This document shows, in pieces, positions 1-6,115 of a DNA stretch of 7,320 nucleotides. Under the pieces are notes generated by a model that made no database searches, was not told where the DNA came from, and saw only the letters and a list, made by a program, of their open reading frames with translations. Location: positions 1 through 7,320 of the forward strand of contig WGBH01000123.1 of assembly GCA_015494435.1 (NCBI GenBank), given 5' to 3'. How positions within the stretch are numbered: position 1 is the first letter of the stretch; each line of letters starts with the position of its first letter. A program made the translations under genes and the position numbers. Source of the DNA: Thiotrichaceae bacterium. Lineage in GTDB: Bacteria > Pseudomonadota > Gammaproteobacteria > Thiotrichales > Thiotrichaceae.

Positions 1-740
1 GTGCTATAAAATTTAAACAACTTCATTTTAGCTATCAAAAAGACAATAACACTTCGCTATTTGAAAACTTTAATCTTGATATAAAAGCAGGTGAAAAAAT
101 AGCACTTGTGGGGCAATCTGGCTCAGGAAAAACCTCATTAACAAAATTGCTGTTTCGTTTTTTTGATCCACAACGGGGGAGTCTTGAGTTTGATGGTATC
201 AATGCGAAAGACTTCACCCTAAAATCACTGCGTCAACAAATATCCTTAGTGCCACAACAACCTGAATTATTTCATCGTTCGATTAAAGATAATATTAGTT
301 TAGGCGTTAATATCGATGCAAAAACACTGCGAAAAGTGGCACAACAAGCACGTTGTTTAGATTTTATTGAAAAGCTTCCGCATCAATTTGATACCTTAGT
401 CGGTGAACGTGGGATTAAACTTTCAGGTGGAGAAAAACAGCGTATTGCCATTGCGCGCGCTTTTTTGCAAGATGCACCGATTGTGGTGTTAGATGAAGCC
501 ACTAGCGCCTTGGATTCACTGACTGAAAAGCAAATTCAAGTGGCTATTTTTGACTTAATCAAAGATAAAACGTCGATTGTAATCGCACACCGCCTGTCTA
601 CTATTTTACGCATGGATCGCATTATTGTTTTGGATCAAGGTAAGATTATTGAGCAGGGGAGTCATCAGGAATTACTTGATCTTAAAGGTAATTATTATGC
701 AATGTGGCAACATCAAAGTGGGGAGTTTATTGCTGATTGA
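1..740 (+). CDS. ABC exporter, C-terminal ATP-binding domain (5' partial)
   Basis: The reading frame is open from base 3, so the gene enters from outside the window; the GTG at base 108 lies inside the Walker A region and is not the start. What is visible is a complete nucleotide-binding domain: Walker A GQSGSGKT (bases 111-134), Q-loop VPQQPELF (Q at about base 255), signature LSGGEKQ (420-440), Walker B VVLDEATSALD (from base 483, catalytic E at 495-497) and the H-loop IAHRLST (H at about 588). The LFRFFDP and SLRQQISLVPQ segments are typical of fused permease-ATPase exporters of the MsbA/multidrug/HlyB type, where this domain follows six membrane helices; those helices would lie upstream. 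It would use ATP to export a lipid, drug or peptide across the inner membrane. The substrate cannot be judged from the ATPase. The stop is 43 bp before mutY, so co-transcription is possible. Confidence 0.93.
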   Translation, partial: AIKFKQLHFSYQKDNNTSLFENFNLDIKAGEKIALVGQSGSGKTSLTKLLFRFFDPQRGSLEFDGINAKDFTLKSLRQQISLVPQQPELFHRSIKDNISLGVNIDAKTLRKVAQQARCLDFIEKLPHQFDTLVGERGIKLSGGEKQRIAIARAFLQDAPIVVLDEATSALDSLTEKQIQVAIFDLIKDKTSIVIAHRLSTILRMDRIIVLDQGKIIEQGSHQELLDLKGNYYAMWQHQSGEFIAD

Positions 741-782
741 TATTGAAAAATTATATTTCCATTCACTTTAAATTTTCCGCTT

Positions 783-1826
783 ATGAACAGTTTCTCTAAA
801 AAAATTCTACACTGGTACGATCAACACGGTCGTACTGATTTACCTTGGCAACAGAATATTACCCCTTATCGCGTCTGGCTTTCTGAGGTGATGTTACAAC
901 AGACACAGGTTAAAACGGTGATTCCTTATTTTCAGCAATTCACAAAACAGTTTGAAACGGTTGAAGCGTTGGCGAATGCGTCAGAGGATCAGGTATTAAA
1001 GCTTTGGTCAGGCTTGGGTTATTACAGTAGAGCGCGTTATTTGCATCAAGCTGCAAAACAGGTTTGCGATGATTTTTCAGGGCGTTTTCCTGACAATATG
1101 GAACAGATGCAATCATTGAAAGGGGTAGGGCGCTCAACGGCTGCGGCTATTTTATCAATTGCTTTTGAACAACCAGAGGCGATTCTCGACGGTAATGTCA
1201 AACGTGTATTAACGCGTTATGAGGCGATTGAAGGTTGGACAGGTAAAGCGTCGGTATTAAAGCGGTTATGGGCTGTTGCAGAAGAATATTTACCCACTTC
1301 TCGTAATCGGGATTATACCCAAGCGATAATGGATTTAGGGGCAACTGTATGTACACGTAGCAAACCAAGCTGTGCGGTTTGTCCATTGCAATCGGGTTGT
1401 ACTGGCTTTAAACAAGGGAATATGACGGATTATCCTACTCCTAAAAAGAAAAAAGCGTTACCTGAAAAGCAAATAATTATGCTGATATTAAAAAATCCAC
1501 AGCATGAAGTATTGATGCAAAAGCGTCCTCTAATCGGTATTTGGGGTGGTTTATGGTGTTTTCCTGAGTTCAAAACAGAGCAAGAAGTGACAAAATGGCT
1601 AAACAAACAAAATAGCAAGGCGAAGCGAATAGAGAAACGTGCCTCTTTTCGTCATACTTTTAGCCATTTTCACTTATCTATTCAACCTTTAATTATGCAA
1701 TTGGAATCCCCATTAAAAGAAGGTGTGATGGAGGATGATAGTAGCCTCTGGTATAACCTTAACACAGAATTTGAAGGTGGCCTTGCGTCACCCGTACAAA
1801 AACTTTTACAGGAAATAAAATCATGA
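783..1826 (+). CDS. mutY: A/G-specific adenine DNA glycosylase MutY
   Basis: MutY excises adenine mispaired with 8-oxoguanine and so starts base excision repair of oxidative damage. The 347-residue product is close to the usual 350. The N-terminal HhH-GPD fold shows LPWQ (19-22), the catalytic glutamate in WLSEVMLQQTQV (E35), a helix-hairpin-helix LKGVGRSTA (112-120) and the catalytic aspartate in ILDGNVKR (D136). A [4Fe-4S] cluster is formed by C190, C197, C200 and C206 in the expected C-x6-C-x2-C-x5-C spacing. The C-terminal part (about 229-345) is the NUDIX-like domain that reads 8-oxoG, with GIWGGLWCFPEF and FRHTFSHFHL. All key residues are present, so it should be active. The ATG fits the family N-terminus, but no clear Shine-Dalgarno precedes it. 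The gene overlaps the start of yggX by four bases, implying coupled translation of two oxidative-damage proteins. Confidence 0.97.
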   Translation: MNSFSKKILHWYDQHGRTDLPWQQNITPYRVWLSEVMLQQTQVKTVIPYFQQFTKQFETVEALANASEDQVLKLWSGLGYYSRARYLHQAAKQVCDDFSGRFPDNMEQMQSLKGVGRSTAAAILSIAFEQPEAILDGNVKRVLTRYEAIEGWTGKASVLKRLWAVAEEYLPTSRNRDYTQAIMDLGATVCTRSKPSCAVCPLQSGCTGFKQGNMTDYPTPKKKKALPEKQIIMLILKNPQHEVLMQKRPLIGIWGGLWCFPEFKTEQEVTKWLNKQNSKAKRIEKRASFRHTFSHFHLSIQPLIMQLESPLKEGVMEDDSSLWYNLNTEFEGGLASPVQKLLQEIKS

Positions 1827-2089
1827 CACGACTTGTCAACTGCGTAAAACTTGGTAAAGAAGCCCCTGGACTAGAGCGTCCTACTTATCCTGGTGACTTA
1901 GGCAAAAGAATTTTTGAGAATGTCTCGCAAGAAGGATGGAAGTCTTGGGTGGGTCATCAAACGATGTTGCTCAATGAATACCGCTTATCGCCGATTAACC
2001 CTAAAGATCGTAAATTTTTAGAAGAAGAAATGGAGAAATTTTTCTTTGGTGATGGCGCATCAAGCGTTGATAATTTTGTACCTAAATAA
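1823..2089 (+). CDS. yggX: Probable Fe(2+)-trafficking / oxidative damage protection protein YggX
   Basis: This 88-residue cytosolic protein belongs to the YggX family. In enterobacteria the family is linked to labile iron handling and protection of Fe-S clusters against superoxide. The sequence shows the family hallmarks: the conserved cysteine near the N-terminus (C7 in RLVNCVKL), the YPGDLGKRIFENVS block (about 22-35), W39-W42, then QTMLLNE (46-52) and a C-terminal FLEEEMEKFFF stretch. Its ATG overlaps the mutY stop codon (ATGA), and AGGA at 1810-1813 lies 9 bases upstream as ribosome binding site. Coupling to mutY, itself an Fe-S enzyme acting on oxidised DNA, is the same arrangement as in E. 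coli and supports the assignment. The gene ends 21 bp from the convergent TusA-like gene with no clear hairpin terminator between them. Confidence 0.95.
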   Translation: MTRLVNCVKLGKEAPGLERPTYPGDLGKRIFENVSQEGWKSWVGHQTMLLNEYRLSPINPKDRKFLEEEMEKFFFGDGASSVDNFVPK

Positions 2090-2110
2090 AATAATCTACT
2101 AACGTTCTGT

Positions 2111-2338
2111 TTATTTTGTCACAAATAAAACATGATTATCATCACTATACGCTGTACTGGCAATTTGCCGTGCAGCAGCGAGTAGCTCTGGCATAACCTG
2201 TTTATTACTATTTACTTTTAATATTGCACCTGTTGCTATCGCCTTTAACTCCTTTTTTAATTCAAGAACATGCAAAGGGCAGGCAATACGCTCTATTGAA
2301 ATCTCTTTCTCAAATTTAGTCTTAATTGTTGTTTTCAT
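2111..2338 (-). CDS. Small TusA/SirA-like sulfurtransferase-family protein
   Basis: The 75-residue product has the size and pattern of a TusA-family sulfur carrier: a central Cys-Pro at the start of a helix (C20-P21), then VLELKKELKAIATGAILKV (24-42), matching the family's helix, a glycine turn and the second strand, and a closing hydrophobic strand HVLFVTK. Family members pass persulfide sulfur, for example in tRNA thiolation or in dissimilatory sulfur oxidation. Two points are unusual: the usual CPxP motif is CPLH here, and the G-L that normally precedes the cysteine is IA. The substrate and partners are therefore uncertain and it may not be TusA itself. AAGGAA (plus-strand 2348-2353) lies 9 bases before the ATG, a good ribosome binding site. 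It diverges from the HPP-CBS gene across 76 bp. No dsr, sox or rhodanese genes are visible nearby. Confidence 0.68.
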   Translation of the reverse strand: MKTTIKTKFEKEISIERIACPLHVLELKKELKAIATGAILKVNSNKQVMPELLAAARQIASTAYSDDNHVLFVTK

Positions 2339-2358
2339 TTTGTTTATTTCCTTGGAAT

Positions 2359-2395
2359 AGTCTTACTCAGTACGCACTATCGAGTATTTAAGACT
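2359..2395. repeat. Imperfect inverted repeat in the divergent TusA-like/HPP-CBS spacer
   Basis: AGTCTTACTC (2359-2368) is mirrored by GAGTA-TTTA-AGACT (2382-2395), giving ten complementary pairs with a 4-base bulge and a 13-base loop. It overlaps the -35 position of the HPP-CBS promoter and would also fall in the 5' leader or promoter of the TusA-like gene. It could be an operator serving both genes or a leader hairpin. Only the symmetry is seen; the role is inferred. Confidence 0.4.
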
Positions 2396-2399
2396 CAAC

Positions 2400-2408
2400 T
2401 GATATAAT
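2400..2408 (+). promoter_or_regulatory. Extended -10 promoter element for the HPP-CBS gene
   Basis: TGATATAAT is a perfect extended -10 (TGnTATAAT). At 17 bp spacing the -35 position (2380-2385, TCGAGT) is poor, which is usual for extended -10 promoters. The predicted start of transcription, 6-7 bases after the hexamer, is 2414-2415, on the A of the ATG. There is no Shine-Dalgarno between box and start codon, so the transcript is probably leaderless if this promoter is used. Confidence 0.6.
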
Positions 2409-2414
2409 TCTTTT

Positions 2415-3572
2415 ATGAAATCACTACTACAATTATTTATTCCCCCCGCTAATACCACGTCGCTAACAGAAAAACTTATCTCTGGGTTGGCAGGTTTTTT
2501 AGGTATTGCCCTTGTTATTCTAATTAGCCAGTTGTTCCTACCAAGAGAAGATATGCCGTGGATTGTTGCGTCGATGGGGGCATCCGCAGTGTTATTATTT
2601 GCCGTCCCCTTTGGACCGTTATCACAACCTTGGTCTTTTGTGGGTGGGCATCTTATCTCTGCTTTTATTGGGATTACAGTGGCTAAAATTATCCCTGATA
2701 TCGTAATTGCATCGGCGCTTGCTGTAGGGTTGGCCATTTCTTTGATGTATATCAGTTCTTGTTTACACCCCCCCGGCGCTGCAACTGCATTAGTGATGGT
2801 GGTAGGTAGCCCAATGATATTGGAAATGGGTTATCATTTTTTAATTTTCCCATTAGCAATCAATCTTGTGGTCATGCTTGGCTTTGCTCTTTTTATTAAT
2901 AATATATTACCCCGACGTTATTATCCGAATACATTGAAAGCTTATCGAGATAAGCAACAAACGCATAAGACAGAAAAAAACAAGCATCCAATGACGCTAA
3001 GCGTTAGTCGAGAAGATATTAAATATGCCTTAAAAGAAATGGATGCTTATATTGATGTCTCTAATGAAAATTTAAGCCATATCTTTAATCTCTCTGCAAC
3101 CCATGCTCGACGTAAAAAGATGGGGGAAATCTATGTTAAAGATATTATGACGACAGACGTTATTACCGCAGAGTATGGTGATACATTAGAAAGTATTTGG
3201 GAGCTAATGGCAAAGCATAAAATCCGCAGTATACCCATTACTGATAGGCTAAATCGCTTGGAAGGTATTGTAACCATTGCAGATTTTTTGAATCAGGTAA
3301 AAGTCCCCACGAAAGAGCGATTAAAAGAACGTCTTGAGAGTTTCATTAAACCAACCAAAGGAACAACAACAGATAAGCCTGAATACGCAGGGCATTTAAT
3401 GAAAACCAAGCTTATTACCATCTCCCCAGAGCAACATATTCTTGATTTATTTCCTATTTTTTATGAAAAAGGAATTCATCATTTACCCGTTGTGCGTGAA
3501 GACAAGCAACTGGTTGGTATTATTACCCCCAAGAATTTACTGCTTGCACTGCATGCTGATTTACAGACCTAA
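2415..3572 (+). CDS. HPP-family integral membrane protein with two C-terminal CBS domains
   Basis: The 385-residue protein has two parts. Residues 1-170 form the HPP domain: hydrophobic segments at about 22-42, 48-66, 77-113 and 122-163, with the diagnostic SCLHPPGAATAL motif (H118-P119-P120) and the conserved MPWIVASMGASAVLLF and LSQPWSFVGGH segments. After a basic linker (about 172-235) come two CBS domains, about 238-296 (VKDIMTTDVI to GIVTIADF) and 325-382 (LMKTKLITISPEQ to GIITPKNLLLAL). HPP proteins sit in the inner membrane; plant chloroplast and cyanobacterial members have been tied to nitrite transport, but bacterial function is mostly unknown. CBS pairs usually bind adenine nucleotides and gate the attached domain, so an energy-sensing anion channel or transporter is a reasonable inference. 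The ATG has no ribosome binding site but follows a strong -10 box. The gene converges on recD. Confidence 0.9.
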   Translation: MKSLLQLFIPPANTTSLTEKLISGLAGFLGIALVILISQLFLPREDMPWIVASMGASAVLLFAVPFGPLSQPWSFVGGHLISAFIGITVAKIIPDIVIASALAVGLAISLMYISSCLHPPGAATALVMVVGSPMILEMGYHFLIFPLAINLVVMLGFALFINNILPRRYYPNTLKAYRDKQQTHKTEKNKHPMTLSVSREDIKYALKEMDAYIDVSNENLSHIFNLSATHARRKKMGEIYVKDIMTTDVITAEYGDTLESIWELMAKHKIRSIPITDRLNRLEGIVTIADFLNQVKVPTKERLKERLESFIKPTKGTTTDKPEYAGHLMKTKLITISPEQHILDLFPIFYEKGIHHLPVVREDKQLVGIITPKNLLLALHADLQT

Positions 3573-3582
3573 CGCTCATTAA

Positions 3583-3634
3583 CTTTGCTGGACGGGTTTT
3601 GTAAACCCCTTTGCTGGATGGGTTTTGTAAACCC
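3583..3634. repeat. Two tandem copies of a 26-bp palindrome-containing unit
   Basis: Bases 3583-3608 and 3609-3634 are direct tandem copies with a single difference (C3593 versus T3619). Each unit reads CTTTGCTGGAYGGG then TTTTGTAAACCC, and carries an inner inverted repeat GGGTTT-TGT-AAACCC. The sequence just after the second unit (GTCC, 3635-3638) completes a longer palindrome. It fills the gap between two convergent genes. It resembles a dispersed REP-like palindromic element that has been partly duplicated; copies elsewhere in the genome cannot be seen from here. Confidence 0.85.
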
Positions 3635-3638
3635 GTCC
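3616..3638. terminator. Hairpin between convergent HPP-CBS and recD, possible bidirectional terminator
   Basis: GGATGGGTTT (3616-3625) pairs with AAACCCGTCC (3629-3638) around a TGT loop, with a single wobble pair at T3619-G3635. The upstream GGACGGGTTT (3590-3599) can instead pair perfectly with the same right arm. The site lies downstream of both convergent genes, where a terminator is expected. No clean U-tract follows on either strand, so intrinsic termination is uncertain and the hairpin may only stabilise 3' ends. Confidence 0.4.
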
Positions 3639-3675
3639 ACATCGTTTAAAATTTGTTTTGTGTGATTCGCATAAG

Positions 3676-5475
3676 CTAAAGCTTGGACTCCTGTGGAAAT
3701 TTAATAGGGTTTAAAACGGAACGAATTTGTGTTGCTTGTAAGATTTTCCGCTTTATTCCCAAATGCAATATGGCTGTATCAGAAATAATCTCCAGTTGTT
3801 TTTTAGCGCGTGTAATGCCCGTATAAATTAATTGTTTGCTTAAAATGGGCGTATCTTCTGTTGGTAGAATCATTAAAACGCGTTCAAACTCGGAGCCTTG
3901 GCTTTTGTGAATGGTCATTACCCATGCGGTTTCATGTTGAGGTAATCGCACAGGAGAGAAGGCTTTTTCACCTTCATTGGTTTGAAACCATACTTTTGCT
4001 TGTCCCATATTATCGAGTAGGGTAATGCCAATATCACCATTAAATAGCCCTGTGCGATAACTGTTTTCAGTAATCATAATGGGGCGACCATGATACCAAC
4101 GTTTTCCCGTATAAAGCTGTTTTTGTTGTGATAGTTGTTTTTCTAATTGAATGTTTAAATAAGTGCTGCCATTGAGTCCTTTGCGTAATGCGCTTAAAAT
4201 GCGGAAGTGATTGAATGCTTTAAACAAATCATTAACTGATGCACCTGATTTTAAGGTTTGAAGATAATGTGTCCAAGGGGAAAGGAGTTGCTTGATAGTG
4301 AATTTTGTTGGGAGCAATAAATGCACATCGGTAAATTTTTTATTCTCTAAAATGGCGAGAGCTTCACTTGTATTGCCCTGATTTACTGCGGTAGATAATT
4401 TACCAATGCCACTGGTATCATCAAAACGCCAGCTTTTAAGCAAACGGACAATATGATGATCAATAGAGGTAGATTGATCTTTAGCGGTTAGCTTATTTTT
4501 TTCTAAATGATGCCCTATTGTCTTTTGTAGATAATCAACCCTTTTTGCATCGTATTGATTATCTGCTAAAGCACATAAATCAGTAAAAACTGACCCCGTT
4601 TCCACTGAGGAAAGCTGATCTTTATCGCCTAATAGAATAATCTTTGCTTGTTTTGGAATGGCTTCAAATAATTTAGTCATTAAAGCTAGATCAATCATTG
4701 AGGCTTCGTCAATAATGACAATATCGGTTACAAGAGGATTTTGTTTATTAAAACGAAACTCAATACTATTAGGAATATAGCCTAATAAACGGTGCAGGGT
4801 ACTGGCATCTTGTGATAATTGTTCTTTAATCTTCGTACTAAATTTATTACCTTCGCGTTGAATGGACTCACGTATTGACTCACTCATACGCATTGCTGCT
4901 TTGCCTGTAGGCGCTGCTAGTGAAACACGTAATGGGTGTTGTGGGTTGGAGAGTTGCTGTTGCTCAATAAGCAAGGCTAAAATACGAGTGATGGTGCTTG
5001 TTTTACCTGTCCCTGGACCGCCAGAGATAATGAGAAAAGGTGATATCAACGCTAAAGCCGCTGCTACTTGTTGCCAATTAAGCGCGTTATCATTGTTATC
5101 TTGTGAAAAATAATGCTCAAGACGCTCTTTAATCCATTCTTCTTTTTTTGTGCTCTCAAAGGATAAGCGTGCGCTGATTTGATCAGCTAGACGCTGTTGA
5201 TACAACCAATAACGGCGGAAATAAAGATACCCTTTGTCCAGTATAAGCGGTTTATAATCGTTGTCTTTTCCCACGACCTTGTTGGTCAATAGCGCATTTT
5301 CCTGTTCAACAGGACAAGCTAGTGCAATAAGACCTTTGCGGGTCTGCTTGCTTATCTGCAATGTCATATTGCGTAATAGATCATTTTTTTTATGGTTTAA
5401 CTGTTCTAATAGATCAGCTAATTGATAATCTAATGCTTCATATTCTACTATTTCATTGTTTTTCTTATTGCTCAT
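3676..5475 (-). CDS. recD: Exodeoxyribonuclease V alpha subunit RecD (5'-3' helicase)
   Basis: RecD is the fast 5'-3' helicase subunit of RecBCD, which resects double-strand breaks and loads RecA. The 599-residue product matches the usual length of about 600. The N-terminal RecB-contact region (1-115) includes the family's LYFRRYWLYQQRLADQI segment. Superfamily 1B helicase motifs follow: Walker A GGPGTGKT (152-159), APTGKAA (188-194), Walker B IIDEAS (254-259), GDKDQLSSVETGSVF (283-297), a late-domain MITENSYRTGLFNGDIG block (467-483), TIHKSQGSEF (521-530) and YTGITRAKK (551-559). The N-terminal domain argues for RecD of RecBCD and against the longer RecD2. recB and recC are not adjacent: the upstream neighbour is gmhA, 39 bp away on the same strand. 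The chosen ATG is preceded by a near-duplicate of the start region and lacks a strong ribosome binding site. Confidence 0.95.
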   Translation of the reverse strand: MSNKKNNEIVEYEALDYQLADLLEQLNHKKNDLLRNMTLQISKQTRKGLIALACPVEQENALLTNKVVGKDNDYKPLILDKGYLYFRRYWLYQQRLADQISARLSFESTKKEEWIKERLEHYFSQDNNDNALNWQQVAAALALISPFLIISGGPGTGKTSTITRILALLIEQQQLSNPQHPLRVSLAAPTGKAAMRMSESIRESIQREGNKFSTKIKEQLSQDASTLHRLLGYIPNSIEFRFNKQNPLVTDIVIIDEASMIDLALMTKLFEAIPKQAKIILLGDKDQLSSVETGSVFTDLCALADNQYDAKRVDYLQKTIGHHLEKNKLTAKDQSTSIDHHIVRLLKSWRFDDTSGIGKLSTAVNQGNTSEALAILENKKFTDVHLLLPTKFTIKQLLSPWTHYLQTLKSGASVNDLFKAFNHFRILSALRKGLNGSTYLNIQLEKQLSQQKQLYTGKRWYHGRPIMITENSYRTGLFNGDIGITLLDNMGQAKVWFQTNEGEKAFSPVRLPQHETAWVMTIHKSQGSEFERVLMILPTEDTPILSKQLIYTGITRAKKQLEIISDTAILHLGIKRKILQATQIRSVLNPIKFPQESKL

Positions 5476-5490
5476 TTCTTATTGGCTCAT
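5462..5490 (-). repeat. Tandem duplication of the recD start region
   Basis: Read on the minus strand, ATGAGCCAATAAGAA (5490-5476) is followed directly by ATGAGCAATAAGAA (5475-5462), a tandem copy differing by one inserted C. The downstream copy is the recD start. The upstream copy encodes only Met-Ser-Gln before a TAA that ends five... bases near the true ATG: the stop occupies 5481-5479 and the recD ATG begins at 5475. This could be a minimal upstream ORF giving translational coupling, or a neutral replication-slippage duplication. Confidence 0.75.
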
Positions 5491-5514
5491 TCAAACGTAT
5501 TGTTATTGCAATAA

Positions 5515-6090
5515 TTAGCTGAAATATTCATCGGTAAGTTGACACCACCAATGTCCGATCAGTATATGGGCTTCTTGTATGCGCGCGGTAATATCACTCT
5601 CGACGGTGATTGTATATGGCTGGATATTTGCTAATTTTCCGCCTGTTTTTCCCGTTAGTATAATGATATTGATGTTTTTATTTTGTGCCATTTTAACCGC
5701 TTCGATAATATTTTCACTATTACCAGAGGTAGAGATGGCGATTAAACAATCCCCTTTGTTGCCTAATGATTCAATTTGGCGTGAAAAGACCTGTTTAAAT
5801 CCAAAATCATTCGTGTGCGCCGTTAAAATGGAAGTGTCGGTTGTCAATGCAATAGCAGGTAAAGGTCTACGTTGATTCACATAACGCACCATAAATTCTG
5901 TAGCAAGATGCTGACAGTCGGATGCACTACCACCATTGCCACAAAGGAGAATTTTATTGCCTTTTTGAAAGGTCTCAATAATTAATAAACCCGTGGCTTC
6001 AATAAGGGTACTTTGTTTGTATAAATGTTGAATGACACTTTGGTGTTCGGTAATAATGCTTGTAAAGGAATTCAAAATTTTATATTCCAA
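5515..6090 (-). CDS. gmhA: Phosphoheptose isomerase GmhA (sedoheptulose 7-phosphate isomerase)
   Basis: GmhA turns sedoheptulose 7-phosphate into D-glycero-D-manno-heptose 7-phosphate, the first step to ADP-heptose for the LPS inner core. The 191-residue protein is one SIS domain, with CGNGGSASDCQHLATEF (50-66), the phosphate-binding ISTSGNS (119-125) and TARIQEAHILIGHWWC (168-183). Residues H61, E65, Q172 and H180 fall where GmhA's zinc and catalytic ligands are expected, which favours GmhA over the related DiaA. The start is TTG at 6090: the only in-frame codons between it and an upstream stop are non-start codons, no ATG exists before residue 67, and the TTG gives the family's usual length. 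No clear Shine-Dalgarno is seen. It lies 25 bp after gmhB and 39 bp before recD on the same strand, probably one transcript. Confidence 0.92.
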   Translation of the reverse strand: MEYKILNSFTSIITEHQSVIQHLYKQSTLIEATGLLIIETFQKGNKILLCGNGGSASDCQHLATEFMVRYVNQRRPLPAIALTTDTSILTAHTNDFGFKQVFSRQIESLGNKGDCLIAISTSGNSENIIEAVKMAQNKNINIIILTGKTGGKLANIQPYTITVESDITARIQEAHILIGHWWCQLTDEYFS

Positions 6091-6115
6091 ATTTTTGCTT
6101 AAAAGTGCAAAAGAG

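Noticed and set aside
108..740. ABC ATPase starting at GTG 108
   Set aside because: The frame is open upstream and encodes the expected A-loop region before Walker A, so the gene is cut by the window edge and 108 is internal.
743..773. Possible mutY promoter (TTGAAA at 743-748 with a TTTAAA-type -10 near 767)
   Set aside because: Spacing is 18 bp with a weak -10, in an AT-rich gap where such matches are common; co-transcription with the ABC gene is as likely.
2363..2737. Minus-strand ORF of 124 codons over the HPP-CBS start
   Set aside because: It is antisense to a well-supported membrane protein, covers the promoter region, and its composition reads like the reverse of hydrophobic codons; no recognisable domain.
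3583..3638. CRISPR array
   Set aside because: There are only two abutting units with no spacers, and no cas genes are present.
4862..5113. Plus-strand ORF of 83 codons inside recD
   Set aside because: It is antisense to the Walker A region of RecD; a shadow of conserved coding sequence.
3676..5475. RecD-like helicase as part of a defence island
   Set aside because: The N-terminal RecB-contact region and full helicase motif set fit housekeeping RecD, and no nuclease, methylase or other defence gene is nearby.
5579..5875. Plus-strand ORF of 98 codons inside gmhA
   Set aside because: It is antisense to a gene with all GmhA ligand residues intact and has no ribosome binding site or family resemblance.
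5515..6090. gmhA as DiaA, the DnaA-associated SIS protein
   Set aside because: The H61, E65, Q172 and H180 set and the adjacent gmhB support the isomerase.
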